Of a DNA stretch of 64,000 nt, positions 41,501 to 50,235 are shown piece after piece (positions within the stretch are counted from its first letter, which is position 1; each line of letters starts with the position of its first letter). Where the stretch lies: positions 6,385,205 to 6,449,204 of the forward strand of contig NZ_CP041614.1 of NCBI RefSeq assembly GCF_007197555.1. Direction: 5' to 3'. Below the pieces are notes generated by a model, which was not told where the DNA came from, searched no databases, and worked only from the letters and a program-made list of their open reading frames with translations. The DNA comes from Shewanella psychropiezotolerans. GTDB lineage: Bacteria > Pseudomonadota > Gammaproteobacteria > Enterobacterales > Shewanellaceae. The position numbers were made by a program, and so were the translations under genes.

Positions 41501-42481
41501 TTAAGCGCTATCTAGCCATCGATGGCAATTGGCTGCACCTTGCCGGCGCTTGCGCTCAAGATGTTCACAATACGCTGTTAATTCTTGGGTGTTGCCCACA
41601 GCCCCTTTGAAAATCTTAGTAAACTCTGTGGTCAGTTTTATCCAGTTTTCTTGCGGGATATTAAGTCTATTTAAAATATTAGCAGACTCTTGACTCATAG
41701 AGCCTCGTTTGTCTGCTCTGACTATTCGCCCTGTATCATCAACAAGTTGCAGATAATCTTTAGCGCTGAACATGAGTCCTTTAGGTATGCCTTTACTCTC
41801 ATTACCAACAAAGGGCAGCAGTGATGTTGGCTGCTCACCTTTCATGGCAGCTTGGATGCGTTTTTGAATACTAGTGAAGTCTGAGGTTTCCGGTGTCTTA
41901 GCCATCTTAGCGCGGATAGGGTTCAAATCGACATAGGCCATACAGGCAAGTACTGCAGCTTCATCAAGTAAAGCCTGAGACTTGAATCGTCCCTCCCAGA
42001 AACGGCCTTTACACTTGTCCTCGGCATTGGCTCTACGAGCGATAGGTTCGTTGAGTGCCCGCATAAACCAAGAGATATCCATCAGCCTTAAGCGGTACTC
42101 TTTTACTCGTTTATTGATAATGTTTTGTTGATAAGACTCAAGTGGTTCACCTTTAACAAAATCATGGTTAAGGCTATCGCCTTTAAACAGCTTTTGCCAT
42201 TGAGTAACCACTTCTACATCTGACCAATGCTTAGCTAATTCCACATCAATACGTAACACTAGATGTAAATGATTACTCATCACTACGTAAGCACAGATAT
42301 CAATAGCAAACACAGATGCCAGCTCCAGTAGCCGACTTTCAACCCAACCCCGTCTATGCTCATAAGATTGACCAGTATGATGATCGACTCCGCACAAAAA
42401 TGCTTTTCTAACACAACGAGATACGCAGTGATAATAGAGTGTGTCCTCTAAACTGACTAACGCTTTTCTTGGTGTTGGCAT
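41501..42481 (-). CDS. REP-associated tyrosine transposase (Y1_Tnp/IS200-like)
   Basis: 326 residues. HUH single-strand transposase of the RAYT type: the histidine pair is in VVMSNHLHLVLRID (71-73) and the catalytic Tyr is in CMAYVDLNPIRAKM (about 180-190). The Asn/Arg-rich start TLYYHCVSRCVRKAFL is typical of the long Shewanella members. It lies between inverted copies of CCAAGACACCCA, with hipA truncated on one side and mobile mystery protein A on the other. Apparently intact. Confidence 0.92.
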   Translation of the reverse strand: MPTPRKALVSLEDTLYYHCVSRCVRKAFLCGVDHHTGQSYEHRRGWVESRLLELASVFAIDICAYVVMSNHLHLVLRIDVELAKHWSDVEVVTQWQKLFKGDSLNHDFVKGEPLESYQQNIINKRVKEYRLRLMDISWFMRALNEPIARRANAEDKCKGRFWEGRFKSQALLDEAAVLACMAYVDLNPIRAKMAKTPETSDFTSIQKRIQAAMKGEQPTSLLPFVGNESKGIPKGLMFSAKDYLQLVDDTGRIVRADKRGSMSQESANILNRLNIPQENWIKLTTEFTKIFKGAVGNTQELTAYCEHLERKRRQGAANCHRWLDSA

Positions 42482-42534
42482 AACACCCCCTCCTCAACAA
42501 CTCTTACTTAAACGTAGTCAAGGGATCTTCATCT

Positions 42535-42556
42535 GACAATCCTGGGTGTCTTGGTT
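42535..42556. repeat. Right inverted end of the transposase element
   Basis: GACAATCCTGGGTGTCTTGG followed by TT, the inverse of AACCAAGACACCCARGATT at 41173-41191. The GTG in GGGTGTCTTGG is the first available start of the following gene. Confidence 0.8.
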
Positions 42557-43019
42557 GTTCTTTCTTAGACAATATCGAGAAATTGTCGATGGCGTGATTA
42601 ATATATTTACCCCCACAGTACCAAAAGAGGGGTGGGTTCGAACGATTAGAAAAGCGCTTGATATGTCAGGCGCCCAACTCGCTGTTCGTGCAGGGATGAC
42701 CAGGAATAGAGTCTCTGTTCTTGAGAGGCGAGAAGCTGGAGGGGATATAACACTCAACCAGCTAAAAGCATTAGCAGATGCTTTGGATTGTGAGTTCTCA
42801 TACACACTAAAGCCTAAGAAGGCAGTGGCTGAGACTATTAGCGATCGAGCCCTTAAAATTGCCTCAACGGAAGTTAGAAAGGCTTCTAAGAATATGTTTT
42901 TGGAAGCTCAATCCATTAGCAAGGACAAGGAGCAGTATTTGATTGACGAGCTGGCTGAAGAGATCATGCGTGAAGGCGGCCGCAAGTTATGGTTGCAGAG
43001 TAAGGACGAGAAAGCTTGA
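42546..43019 (+). CDS. Mobile mystery protein A (XRE-type antitoxin-like), 5' end replaced
   Basis: 157 residues as read from a GTG in the transposase element's end (MSWLFFL then RQYREIVD). Core matches mobile mystery protein A (TIGR02612): PKEGWVRTIRKALDMSGAQLA, the helix-turn-helix GAQLAVRAGMTRNRVSVLERRE and ALADALDCEFSYTLKPKKAV. The C-terminal half (residues 90-157) is charged and helical. The first few residues of the original gene were lost when the element landed. Its stop overlaps the start of the next gene (TTGATT). Confidence 0.8.
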   Translation: MSWLFFLRQYREIVDGVINIFTPTVPKEGWVRTIRKALDMSGAQLAVRAGMTRNRVSVLERREAGGDITLNQLKALADALDCEFSYTLKPKKAVAETISDRALKIASTEVRKASKNMFLEAQSISKDKEQYLIDELAEEIMREGGRKLWLQSKDEKA

Positions 43020-43619
43020 TTATTGATGAGCCAGATGGCGCTACACCGCTCGATCCTGATGATATGGAAGGGTTGAAACACGCGCACGTCACAACAAGAG
43101 ACCAGCTTAATGAACTTGAGCAAGCCAACATTCTTGCAGGGCAGATGTGGGCTAGCTATAGGACAGATCTAACCCTTGATTCCATCTTCTCTACAGACTT
43201 TGTTCTGGATCTACATCAAAATCTATTTGGTGATGTTTGGATGTGGGCTGGGAACATAAGAACTCGCGAGCTTAGCATTGGATGTGATCCGCTCCAGGTT
43301 CGAGTAAATCTTGGCAACTTTCTTGAAGATGCGAAGCTTTGGATAGAGTATGAACACTACTCAAATCTAGAGCTTTGCGCTCGTATACAGCACAGGCTTG
43401 TATGGATTCATCCGTTTCCAAATGGCAATGGCAGGCATTCTCGTATTTTTACTGACGTCGTTCGTATTTTTCTATTGGATAGAGTCACCTCTAATATGGG
43501 CCAAAGGAGATCTTGCTAATATAAGCAATGAGCGCAGTGCTTATATCTCTTGTCTTAAAGAAGCTGATAAGGGCGACTTCGCCCCTTTCGTTGAATATCT
43601 TGAGAGTATGGGTAATTAA
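43016..43619 (+). pseudogene. Mobile mystery protein B (Fic domain), frameshifted
   Basis: Reads from a TTG overlapping the previous stop. GATPLDPDDMEGL, TRDQLNELEQANI and LFGDVWMWAGNIRTRE match mobile mystery protein B (TIGR02613), and the Fic motif HPFPNGNGR (132-140) is intact. About residue 161 the frame breaks near TCTAATATGGGCC (43490-43502); the shifted frame continues WAKGDLANISNERSAYISCL and ends YLESMGN, the family's usual C-terminus. So the last 36 or so residues are out of frame. It may be inactive, or it may be read as a C-terminally truncated protein. Confidence 0.8.
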
Positions 43620-43625
43620 CCTCTT

Positions 43626-43811
43626 ATGAAGAGGCTATATAGATACACTGTATTTTCCGCCACAGCTACTCGTTTCAGCGCTTCTGAATGGGATATCGAA
43701 ATAGGACATGACGAAGACAGTATCACTCTATTTGAATCTGACGATCCCAAAGCTCTAATGCCTTTCCTTGAAAATAGTCTTTCCACACTCGCTATTTCAG
43801 AAACGACCTAA
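43626..43811 (+). CDS. Small hypothetical protein
   Basis: 61 residues beginning MKRLYRYTVFSATATRF. No ribosome binding site is clear and no family is recognised. Starts seven bases after the mystery protein B stop, and ends just before a partial island repeat. Coding status doubtful. Confidence 0.35.
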   Translation: MKRLYRYTVFSATATRFSASEWDIEIGHDEDSITLFESDDPKALMPFLENSLSTLAISETT

Positions 43812-43820
43812 TTAAGTCGA

Positions 43821-43925
43821 AGAGGTGATAAGTCACAATGAAGGTATTACTCGCTTCAATCCATCAAACATTCAACCAGCCAAATGAAACGAAATCCTAA
43901 CCTTCAAAGCTATTTGCCACACTTG
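43821..43925 (-). repeat. Island repeat, copy 5 (partial)
   Basis: Has GAGGTGATAAGTCACAATG, GCCAAATGAAACGAAATCC and TTTGCCACACTTGG in the order found in copies 3 and 4, but lacks the CTCGCAG block. Marks the right edge of the accessory region. Confidence 0.65.
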
Positions 43926-44144
43926 GTGCTCTTCATGTGAGGTGACAAGTGAATCAATTTGTATTTTTATGGTTTCAGCTGTTCTGTTGTCACATTCCCT
44001 TCATTTTCTTTCTCTATGGTTGGTGGCTTTTAGTGAATGATATGTCGTCTATCAAAGGTTTTCTGTGGCCAACTCTGGTGTTCGTCCAGATAAATAGCCT
44101 TAGTGATAGCTCGTCTGGTATTAGATAAAGAAGTAGGGAATAAA

Positions 44145-45149
44145 ATGAAAATTAAAACTGGTCTCTTGTCTGCGCTGATTGCTCAAGCTCTATTGGTTTC
44201 CGCTCCTGCTGCGGCGTTGAATATTGTGTTAACTAACGACGATAGCTGGAATACCCATAACATCAAGGCGATGAAAGAGGCGCTGGTTGCTAAAGGGCAC
44301 GATGTGATAATGGCAGCGCCTTGTACTGGGCAGAGTGGTAAGGGCGGCTCATTTGGTTTCTTTAAATCGGTGAAGGTGGATGAGACTAAGGCCGATCAGT
44401 ATGAGTTCTGTATTGGGGATGTGGATACTAGCCAAGCTTTCGAAGATTATGTCGAAGGCACGCCGGTTATGTCTGTCTTGTATGGCATAGATGTCGCGGC
44501 GCAGAAGAAGTGGGGTAAGGCGCCGGATCTAGTGGTTTCCGGTCCCAATGAAGGCAATAACTTAGGTTATATGAATAATAACTCCGGCACCTTAGGAGCG
44601 ACCATGATTGCGCTCAGTCGTGGTATTCCGGCTATCGCAGTGAGTGGCAGTGAGAACTCTCTGTCAGATGCCACTCAGGGGCCTAAGATTGCCAATGTGG
44701 TGGTGAATGTGATCGATAAGCTGGAAGCCAGCCGCGCTGATAATCAGCCGCTTCTGCCAGCTTACATGGGGCTAAACATCAATACGCCTCAAGATATCGA
44801 TGCCAGCTTAGGTTATCGCTTTACCGATGTGGGTTGGAACGGTGGAGGTATAGCGCTTAAGTTTGTCGAAGATTTCAGTGAAAACGAGATGATAGTCGGC
44901 TACTTCGCGCAAATCCTGTTTGATCAGGGAGCCGCCGAGTCTATGGAGCAGGCATTAGCCATGGCCAAGGGAATGTTGCAAGGCAAGCAAGGTATCGGTT
45001 TCGCTCCAAGTGACGTGAATGACAGCAATGAAAACTCCGAAGGTGTCGCAGTTAAGAATGGCTACATCACGATCAGTACCATAGACGGCAGTGTGCAGGC
45101 GACCAGAGCTAAGGTTGCCCTGACTCAACAGCGTTTGTCTGGCTTATAA
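44145..45149 (+). CDS. Secreted SurE-like phosphatase/5'-nucleotidase
   Basis: 334 residues from the ATG at 44145, after AGGGA; an upstream frame start at 44103 has no site. Residues 1-25 are a Sec signal peptide (ending APAAALN). The mature part is SurE-type: NIVLTNDDSWNTHNIKAMKEAL has the metal-binding NDD (NDDG in cytosolic SurE), followed by APCTGQSG, LVVSGPNEGNNLG, and SGTLGATMIALSRGIPAIAVS. Cytosolic SurE is a nucleotide phosphatase; the signal peptide places this one in the periplasm or outside. Followed 15 bases later by a lipoprotein gene. Confidence 0.88.
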   Translation: MKIKTGLLSALIAQALLVSAPAAALNIVLTNDDSWNTHNIKAMKEALVAKGHDVIMAAPCTGQSGKGGSFGFFKSVKVDETKADQYEFCIGDVDTSQAFEDYVEGTPVMSVLYGIDVAAQKKWGKAPDLVVSGPNEGNNLGYMNNNSGTLGATMIALSRGIPAIAVSGSENSLSDATQGPKIANVVVNVIDKLEASRADNQPLLPAYMGLNINTPQDIDASLGYRFTDVGWNGGGIALKFVEDFSENEMIVGYFAQILFDQGAAESMEQALAMAKGMLQGKQGIGFAPSDVNDSNENSEGVAVKNGYITISTIDGSVQATRAKVALTQQRLSGL

Positions 45150-45164
45150 GCGAAGGACCAGAAT

Positions 45165-45839
45165 ATGAAAAAGTGTCTTATAGGCCTGGTTAGCCTGGCG
45201 TTTTTGGCCGGTTGCAGCAGCGATAGCGATGATAATAAAGCGCCTCAAGTGTCGGGTGTTTTCTCTGGTGTGACCTATAGCGAAGCGGGAACGCCGTTGA
45301 AGGTGACAGCTACGGCAATCAATTTAGCCGCCTCCGATCTAATGCCTTCTAAAACAATTGTCACCCTTTGGGATGAGAGGGATCAACAGGTAAGTTACTC
45401 TGGGATTTATCATCAGGATTCAAATAAGCTGACCTTTGCTAATGAGCAATATGAGTGCATCCCGGATAATAATCTGTGGCTTTGCTCATCAGTGGTTGAG
45501 AGCTTCACTCTATCTAAAGTGACACAAGAGGCGGTAAACATAGATCTTGTACTCGGTAGTTATAGCGCTCTGTTTGAGTCTGAGCCATACCGCGTCGTCA
45601 TAGCAGCAGATAATAAATTAACTGTCTCTGGTGCAGGCTGTGAGGCGAATGGTTCAATATCCTATGAGCTTAACGAGCAGGTGTTGATGTTTGAACTGGC
45701 CGATAACGCGCTGCAAGATGCATGTGGCTTCGATAATCTGACTGGGATCATGAGCTATATCAGTGATAACGATGAATTGTTCAGCCTTGAATTTCAAACC
45801 GTTAATGCTGAGATTCCGACGACTTGGGTAAAGCTGTAA
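45165..45839 (+). CDS. Putative lipoprotein
   Basis: 224 residues. The signal MKKCLIGLVSLAFLAGCSSDSDDNK has lipobox LAGC, then an Asp/Ser spacer. The rest is mainly beta, with four cysteines and no recognised domain. Fifteen bases after the SurE-like gene, so probably in the same operon. Aspartates after the Cys would favour the inner membrane only if directly adjacent; here Ser-Ser follows, which fits the outer membrane. Confidence 0.75.
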   Translation: MKKCLIGLVSLAFLAGCSSDSDDNKAPQVSGVFSGVTYSEAGTPLKVTATAINLAASDLMPSKTIVTLWDERDQQVSYSGIYHQDSNKLTFANEQYECIPDNNLWLCSSVVESFTLSKVTQEAVNIDLVLGSYSALFESEPYRVVIAADNKLTVSGAGCEANGSISYELNEQVLMFELADNALQDACGFDNLTGIMSYISDNDELFSLEFQTVNAEIPTTWVKL

Positions 45840-45854
45840 TACCATAGGATTAAT

Positions 45855-45893
45855 AAAATAGGGATAGTTTATATGTTTACTATCCCTATTTTT
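45855..45893. terminator. Bidirectional terminator
   Basis: AAAATAGGGATAGT, ten-base loop, ACTATCCCTATTTT. It ends both the plus-strand lipoprotein gene and the facing minus-strand one. Confidence 0.88.
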
Positions 45894-45901
45894 GTCGGAC
45901 T

Positions 45902-46342
45902 TTAAGTCCGTTTTTTACAAGTACTATATTTCAAAATGGCTTTATCAATCGATTCAAAAACAGCTACCTCTAAGGCATACTGCCACTCACTCTTAGAAGA
46001 GATAATATTGGTGTCTACCTCATTAGAGCGGAAATAGGCTTTCTCACCTTTATTGGTAACCTGAATGACTGCGTTTGCACTTATAATCAGATGGTTACGA
46101 CCTAAATATGCTTTTTTTAGTTCGATGTTTAGTGGGTTATCTGATTTGGGCTCTTTATTATAGTGTTGATTAACTAGTAATTTTAATGCTTCAAGATCCA
46201 GAATGTTTCTATCCTTTACTCTCTTTGAAATATCAAAATTAATTGAAATATCACAAGCTTTCAGGTCAATTTGACTGGTTGAACTACAAGCAGTCAAACT
46301 AAGTATGAGTAAGATAAGCGGATATTTCACAATTATATGCAA
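45902..46342 (-). CDS. Putative small lipoprotein
   Basis: 146 residues. Signal MHIIVKYPLILLILSLTACSSTSQ with lipobox LTAC. The mature part has ISINFDISKRVKDRNILD and a tail rich in charged residues (KYSTCKKRT). Unrecognised. Its start overlaps the preceding lipoprotein gene by ten bases, so the two are probably translated together. Confidence 0.65.
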   Translation of the reverse strand: MHIIVKYPLILLILSLTACSSTSQIDLKACDISINFDISKRVKDRNILDLEALKLLVNQHYNKEPKSDNPLNIELKKAYLGRNHLIISANAVIQVTNKGEKAYFRSNEVDTNIISSKSEWQYALEVAVFESIDKAILKYSTCKKRT

Positions 46343-47367
46343 ACAACTTTTATGTCTGACTCTGTGTTAGGCATAGAACATAGCGCTCCAGCTCTGGCCC
46401 CACTTGTGAATCGAATGATTTTTCTACTGTCACTTTCACTTACTAAAATTGATTTATGGTAATTAGGATAACCACTTGGTGTTGTACCTATTTTCTCATA
46501 TTGTTTAGGATCTGTTCTATCTTCTATGTCTGTCTCGATAATGGAAAATAAATCCTGAATTCCACTCCTAAGCCCTTTATTTAAAGTGCCTTTATATTCT
46601 TGGTTCCAAGCTCTTGCTGCAATATCTACAGATTGGTCGTGATCTAAACTGGTATTTTTGGCTTTCCTGATCTGTTTCCTCAGTCTCATTTTATTCTTAT
46701 GTGAGCTTTGATAAGCATCACTTTTACTGGTAAATTTTTCATTTAGCTCTGTTATTTCTTTATCTATATCTGCTTGGCTTTTTATTGCAAGGGGCAGAGA
46801 TGTCCCAAAATAGGTGAAGCTATTTTTATATAGTGTTTTTGAGCTCTTTTTTGTCTTCCCATGTTCAGATAGGGTCACAGCTGTTTCGATTAGCGGTGTT
46901 CTGAAATCAATGTCAAGCTTATAATTCGTTGATAGTAAGAGATAACTCTCACCAACTTCTAATCTGTTTTTTAGTTCATCTATTGATTTTATGGTTGTTA
47001 TAGAGCCTATATGTACTTGGTCATCTAATTTTTTGCGTATCTCTTCTTCAAAGAGGAGATCGAAGTCCAAATCTAGTAACTGGTTCCTTATCTCTACTAG
47101 ACTGTCATTCGCTTTTTCTGCGTTTGACTGATTTATCGATGAATCAATCGCCCCACCTACTAATGCACCTATCAGTCCAAATTGTGCTGAAACTGCAGAA
47201 TTATTACTGATTGGATATAATGCTTCGATTTCATCCTGTGAGATCAATGAATAGACATTTATTGATTTATTTGTGAGCGGTGCATTTAAAGGTTGTTTCG
47301 CTGGTGTTGCGGTACAGCCACTCACTAAAAAAGCGATGAAAATGGCCGGAATTATTCTTATTAACAT
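46333..47367 (-). CDS. Putative lipoprotein with a coiled-coil middle
   Basis: 344 residues from the ATG at 47367, after TAGGGAAC; an upstream frame extension to 47403 has no site. Lipobox VSGC at about residue 18. A hydrophobic glycine-rich segment (QFGLIGALVGGAIDSSIN) at about 58-75 looks like the glycine-zipper region of SlyB-type envelope proteins; residues 210-250 are charged and helical (IDKEITELNEKFTSKSDAY). No family can be named. Pairs with the smaller lipoprotein gene downstream. Confidence 0.65.
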   Translation of the reverse strand: MLIRIIPAIFIAFLVSGCTATPAKQPLNAPLTNKSINVYSLISQDEIEALYPISNNSAVSAQFGLIGALVGGAIDSSINQSNAEKANDSLVEIRNQLLDLDFDLLFEEEIRKKLDDQVHIGSITTIKSIDELKNRLEVGESYLLLSTNYKLDIDFRTPLIETAVTLSEHGKTKKSSKTLYKNSFTYFGTSLPLAIKSQADIDKEITELNEKFTSKSDAYQSSHKNKMRLRKQIRKAKNTSLDHDQSVDIAARAWNQEYKGTLNKGLRSGIQDLFSIIETDIEDRTDPKQYEKIGTTPSGYPNYHKSILVSESDSRKIIRFTSGARAGALCSMPNTESDIKVVCI

Positions 47368-47590
47368 GATGTTCCCTATTATGTTGTTATATTTTTGCAA
47401 CATAAATACTACAACTTATGACTGATAATAAGAAGTCTATTTGTAACAAAAACAGAGTTTTGGAATTAAGTCGTCATTGATTTACGGTGTTTTTTTATTC
47501 GCTACTCAGAGTTGAGTTCAGGATTATAATTTTTGTTTGCCAATCTAATGTTTCAAACTCGTATTAAACAATTTTCAATTGCCATAACGG

Positions 47591-50176
47591 ATGTCAAATA
47601 GCCAAATGGATAAGCCTCAACAAGTTGTTATTGATTCTCTCCCCATAGATAAACTTTATGATGAATTTAAATTAGCAGTAAATGACAATCACTTAGTGGT
47701 TGAGTCAGATACTGGTTCGGGTAAGTCTACCCGTTTGCCACTTTGGTGCGCGGAACCTGATAGTGAAGGACCGAATGTTGGAAGACCTAAACGTGTTTTA
47801 GTTGTGGAACCCAGGCGGGTTGCTTGTTTGGCACTGTCTTCATTTGTCAGCGGGCAAACTGAGTTAAAAGTGGGCCATGCCATACGTTTCGATTCAACTG
47901 TGACTAATGATACTCAGATAGCCTTCGTTACACCGGGCATAGCCCTACGTTGGCTGCAGGAAAGCGGTTTAGCCAGTTTCGCTACTGTGATTATCGATGA
48001 GTTCCACGAACGTCGTTGGGACACTGACTTGCTGCTGGCTATGTTGAAGTTGAAGGCCCAATCTTCACCCAAGTTCAGATTGATTCTGACTTCGGCCACC
48101 ATAGACGGTGAACGCTTAACCCGCTACTTAAGTAAGGGCTTAAGTAATGATTTAGCCGTTCAAGCAGGTGTTGTAAGCTCTGGAGAAGCGCGAACTGCAC
48201 TTCGTTTAGTGGCGGAAGGAAAAAGGTTCCACGTGGAACTAAAATATCAGGCCCTTGAGAGTCACCACCTGCCTGACATTCGCGGCGTGGAACAAGCGGT
48301 AAAAACTGCAGTGTCGGGTGTGTTGCAACAGACCGATGGAGATATATTGGTTTTTCTTCCGGGTAAGCGTGAGATTCAAGGTGCTCTGCAAAGTTGTCAG
48401 CCTTTGGTCTTGGCGAGTGGCAAACCATTGGAGCTTTTAGCGCTCCATGGCGGGATCAGTCCTCAAGATCAGAAAAAAGTCTTGCAGCAAGCCGATCACC
48501 AGCGAGTTATCTTCGCGACCAATGTGGCGGAAACCTCATTGACTATCCCTGGAGTCACAGCTGTGGTGGATAGTGGGCTTGAGCGGCGTACCCACCAGCG
48601 TAACGGTCGTACCGTACTTTCTCTAGCGAGAATATCTAAAGCCAGCTGTGCTCAGAGAATGGGGCGTGCTGGCCGTACGCAAAACGGTATCTGTATTCGC
48701 TTATGGGGTAAGAGTGCGCCCATGGAAGCCATGACACCACCAGAACTTCAACGTGAAGAGCTGGTGGAACCTATGCTAGCAGCCGCTTGTTGTGGTTATA
48801 AGCTGTCTGATCTCAAGTTCGTCGATGACTTGCCTATTAAGTCATTGGCTATTGCCGAACAAAAGTTACTGGCTATGGGAGCCATTGATGCAGACGGGTT
48901 GATCACGGCTCATGGTAAGAAACTCTCTCCGCTACCGATAGATACTCAGTTTGCTCACCTTATCAGTGCCATGCCCGACGATGTGTGCCGTGGCTTGATG
49001 GTCGATCTTGCCGCGGCCCTGAGTGTGCCACTGGGCTTGTTCAAGTTACCCACCAGTGAGTTTGATCTTAAACTCTTGAGTGAGTGGGAGCCCCTGGGCT
49101 GTGATGCATTTACGCTAATAAAAATAGTAAGAGACAAGCTCCCCGATTTTCTCGGGGACGCCGATGCCGGCTATGTGAATAGAGGAGCCCGTAAAGAGGC
49201 ACGCATGCTGGCAAACCAGATCCGTTCGGCATTGGGTTTGCAGAGTGTCGAGCAATCAGCCGCGTTAGTCAGTAAAGACATTGAGCTACGCCGGCGTTGG
49301 TTGTTAGCCGTGATCAAGGTGGCGCCTGAACTCGCCTACGTAAGACGTGAAAAACGCATCACAGCCCTTGGAAACGGTTTTAGCGAGGCACAAATCGGCC
49401 GTGTCAGTCGTTTCTGTAGTGAGGTTAAGGGAGTCGATGGCAAGGAGAGTGCGTTAGCGGCGGTGATATTCGATTTGCATTCAATTGCCGGTAAAGGGGC
49501 AAAGCAGACGCTGAATCTGGCCTCTTGTATGGCACCCATCTCATTTAACTTTTTGTTAGAGGCGCAGTTAGGTGAGGAGCGTCTGGGAGATAGTAAGGAG
49601 AAGGGGCAGAGCCATAAACTGGTGGTTGAGACGCTTTACGCTGGCAGAGTGATAGGTTCCCGCTTGAAACAAGTCGAGGGAGAGCAGGCGATTGAGGCTA
49701 TTGTGCGTAGCATAAGTGTCGGCCGTCAATTTAAGGGCTTATCCCAGCGTTTGAAAAATGATATTGCCGCCTGGAATATCTGGTTAGCACTGGGAAAGGC
49801 TAAGGAGCAATTTGCCGAATCGGGTCTGGTTAACAGCTTAGGTGAGGAGCCATTGGTGTTCGATCTCTATCTTATGGAGAGGTTGAATGAGTTAGGGGTA
49901 GAAAGCTTTGATGATTTGGAACTGATAGAGGCGGATGATCTCTTGTTCGAGGGGATCCCTGATTGGCAGCGCGAAGATTTCGATAACTTATACCCGTCTA
50001 AGCTGATATTAGCCGACCTTAAACTGAATGTGGAATACCAGCCTAAACGCAAGGTGGTGACATTAGTTTATGCCAACGGTTCTCGCAAAACCGGCCCTAA
50101 ACGCTGGGAGTTACCTCGTTGGCAAGGTTGGAAGATTCAATACAAGAAGGCGAGCCGTGTCGTGGATGTAAAATGA
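47591..50176 (+). CDS. DEAH/DEIH-box ATP-dependent helicase, HrpA/HrpB-like
   Basis: 861 residues. SF2 DExH helicase: Walker A SDTGSGKST (39-47), DEFHERRWDTD (136 on), LILTSATIDG, the linking strand VIFATNVAETSLTIPGVTAVVDSGL, and QRMGRAGRTQNG. The helicase-associated domain follows. Closest in layout to HrpB, but the C-terminal third (from about 520) differs, and the end YANGSRKTGPKRWELPRWQGWK is of a kind I do not recognise in HrpB. RNA is the usual substrate of this family. Stands alone between the lipoproteins and a non-coding region. Confidence 0.85.
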   Translation: MSNSQMDKPQQVVIDSLPIDKLYDEFKLAVNDNHLVVESDTGSGKSTRLPLWCAEPDSEGPNVGRPKRVLVVEPRRVACLALSSFVSGQTELKVGHAIRFDSTVTNDTQIAFVTPGIALRWLQESGLASFATVIIDEFHERRWDTDLLLAMLKLKAQSSPKFRLILTSATIDGERLTRYLSKGLSNDLAVQAGVVSSGEARTALRLVAEGKRFHVELKYQALESHHLPDIRGVEQAVKTAVSGVLQQTDGDILVFLPGKREIQGALQSCQPLVLASGKPLELLALHGGISPQDQKKVLQQADHQRVIFATNVAETSLTIPGVTAVVDSGLERRTHQRNGRTVLSLARISKASCAQRMGRAGRTQNGICIRLWGKSAPMEAMTPPELQREELVEPMLAAACCGYKLSDLKFVDDLPIKSLAIAEQKLLAMGAIDADGLITAHGKKLSPLPIDTQFAHLISAMPDDVCRGLMVDLAAALSVPLGLFKLPTSEFDLKLLSEWEPLGCDAFTLIKIVRDKLPDFLGDADAGYVNRGARKEARMLANQIRSALGLQSVEQSAALVSKDIELRRRWLLAVIKVAPELAYVRREKRITALGNGFSEAQIGRVSRFCSEVKGVDGKESALAAVIFDLHSIAGKGAKQTLNLASCMAPISFNFLLEAQLGEERLGDSKEKGQSHKLVVETLYAGRVIGSRLKQVEGEQAIEAIVRSISVGRQFKGLSQRLKNDIAAWNIWLALGKAKEQFAESGLVNSLGEEPLVFDLYLMERLNELGVESFDDLELIEADDLLFEGIPDWQREDFDNLYPSKLILADLKLNVEYQPKRKVVTLVYANGSRKTGPKRWELPRWQGWKIQYKKASRVVDVK

Positions 50177-50208
50177 CCCATGTTTATTAGCTTATTGACC
50201 TAGTAATC

Positions 50209-50235
50209 GAGTGGTTTTAATGACCACTTTTTTTA
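50209..50235 (+). terminator. Rho-independent terminator of the helicase gene
   Basis: GAGTGGT TTTAATG ACCACTTTTTTTAT: a six-base stem with a T run, 32 bases past the stop codon. Confidence 0.88.

Noticed and set aside
43398..43619. Separate 73-residue gene
   Set aside because: It is the shifted continuation of mobile mystery protein B, and its beginning overlaps the Fic motif region in another frame.
32733..43925. Integron cassette array
   Set aside because: No integrase is present and the repeats lack the attC core sites; orientation also changes between copies.
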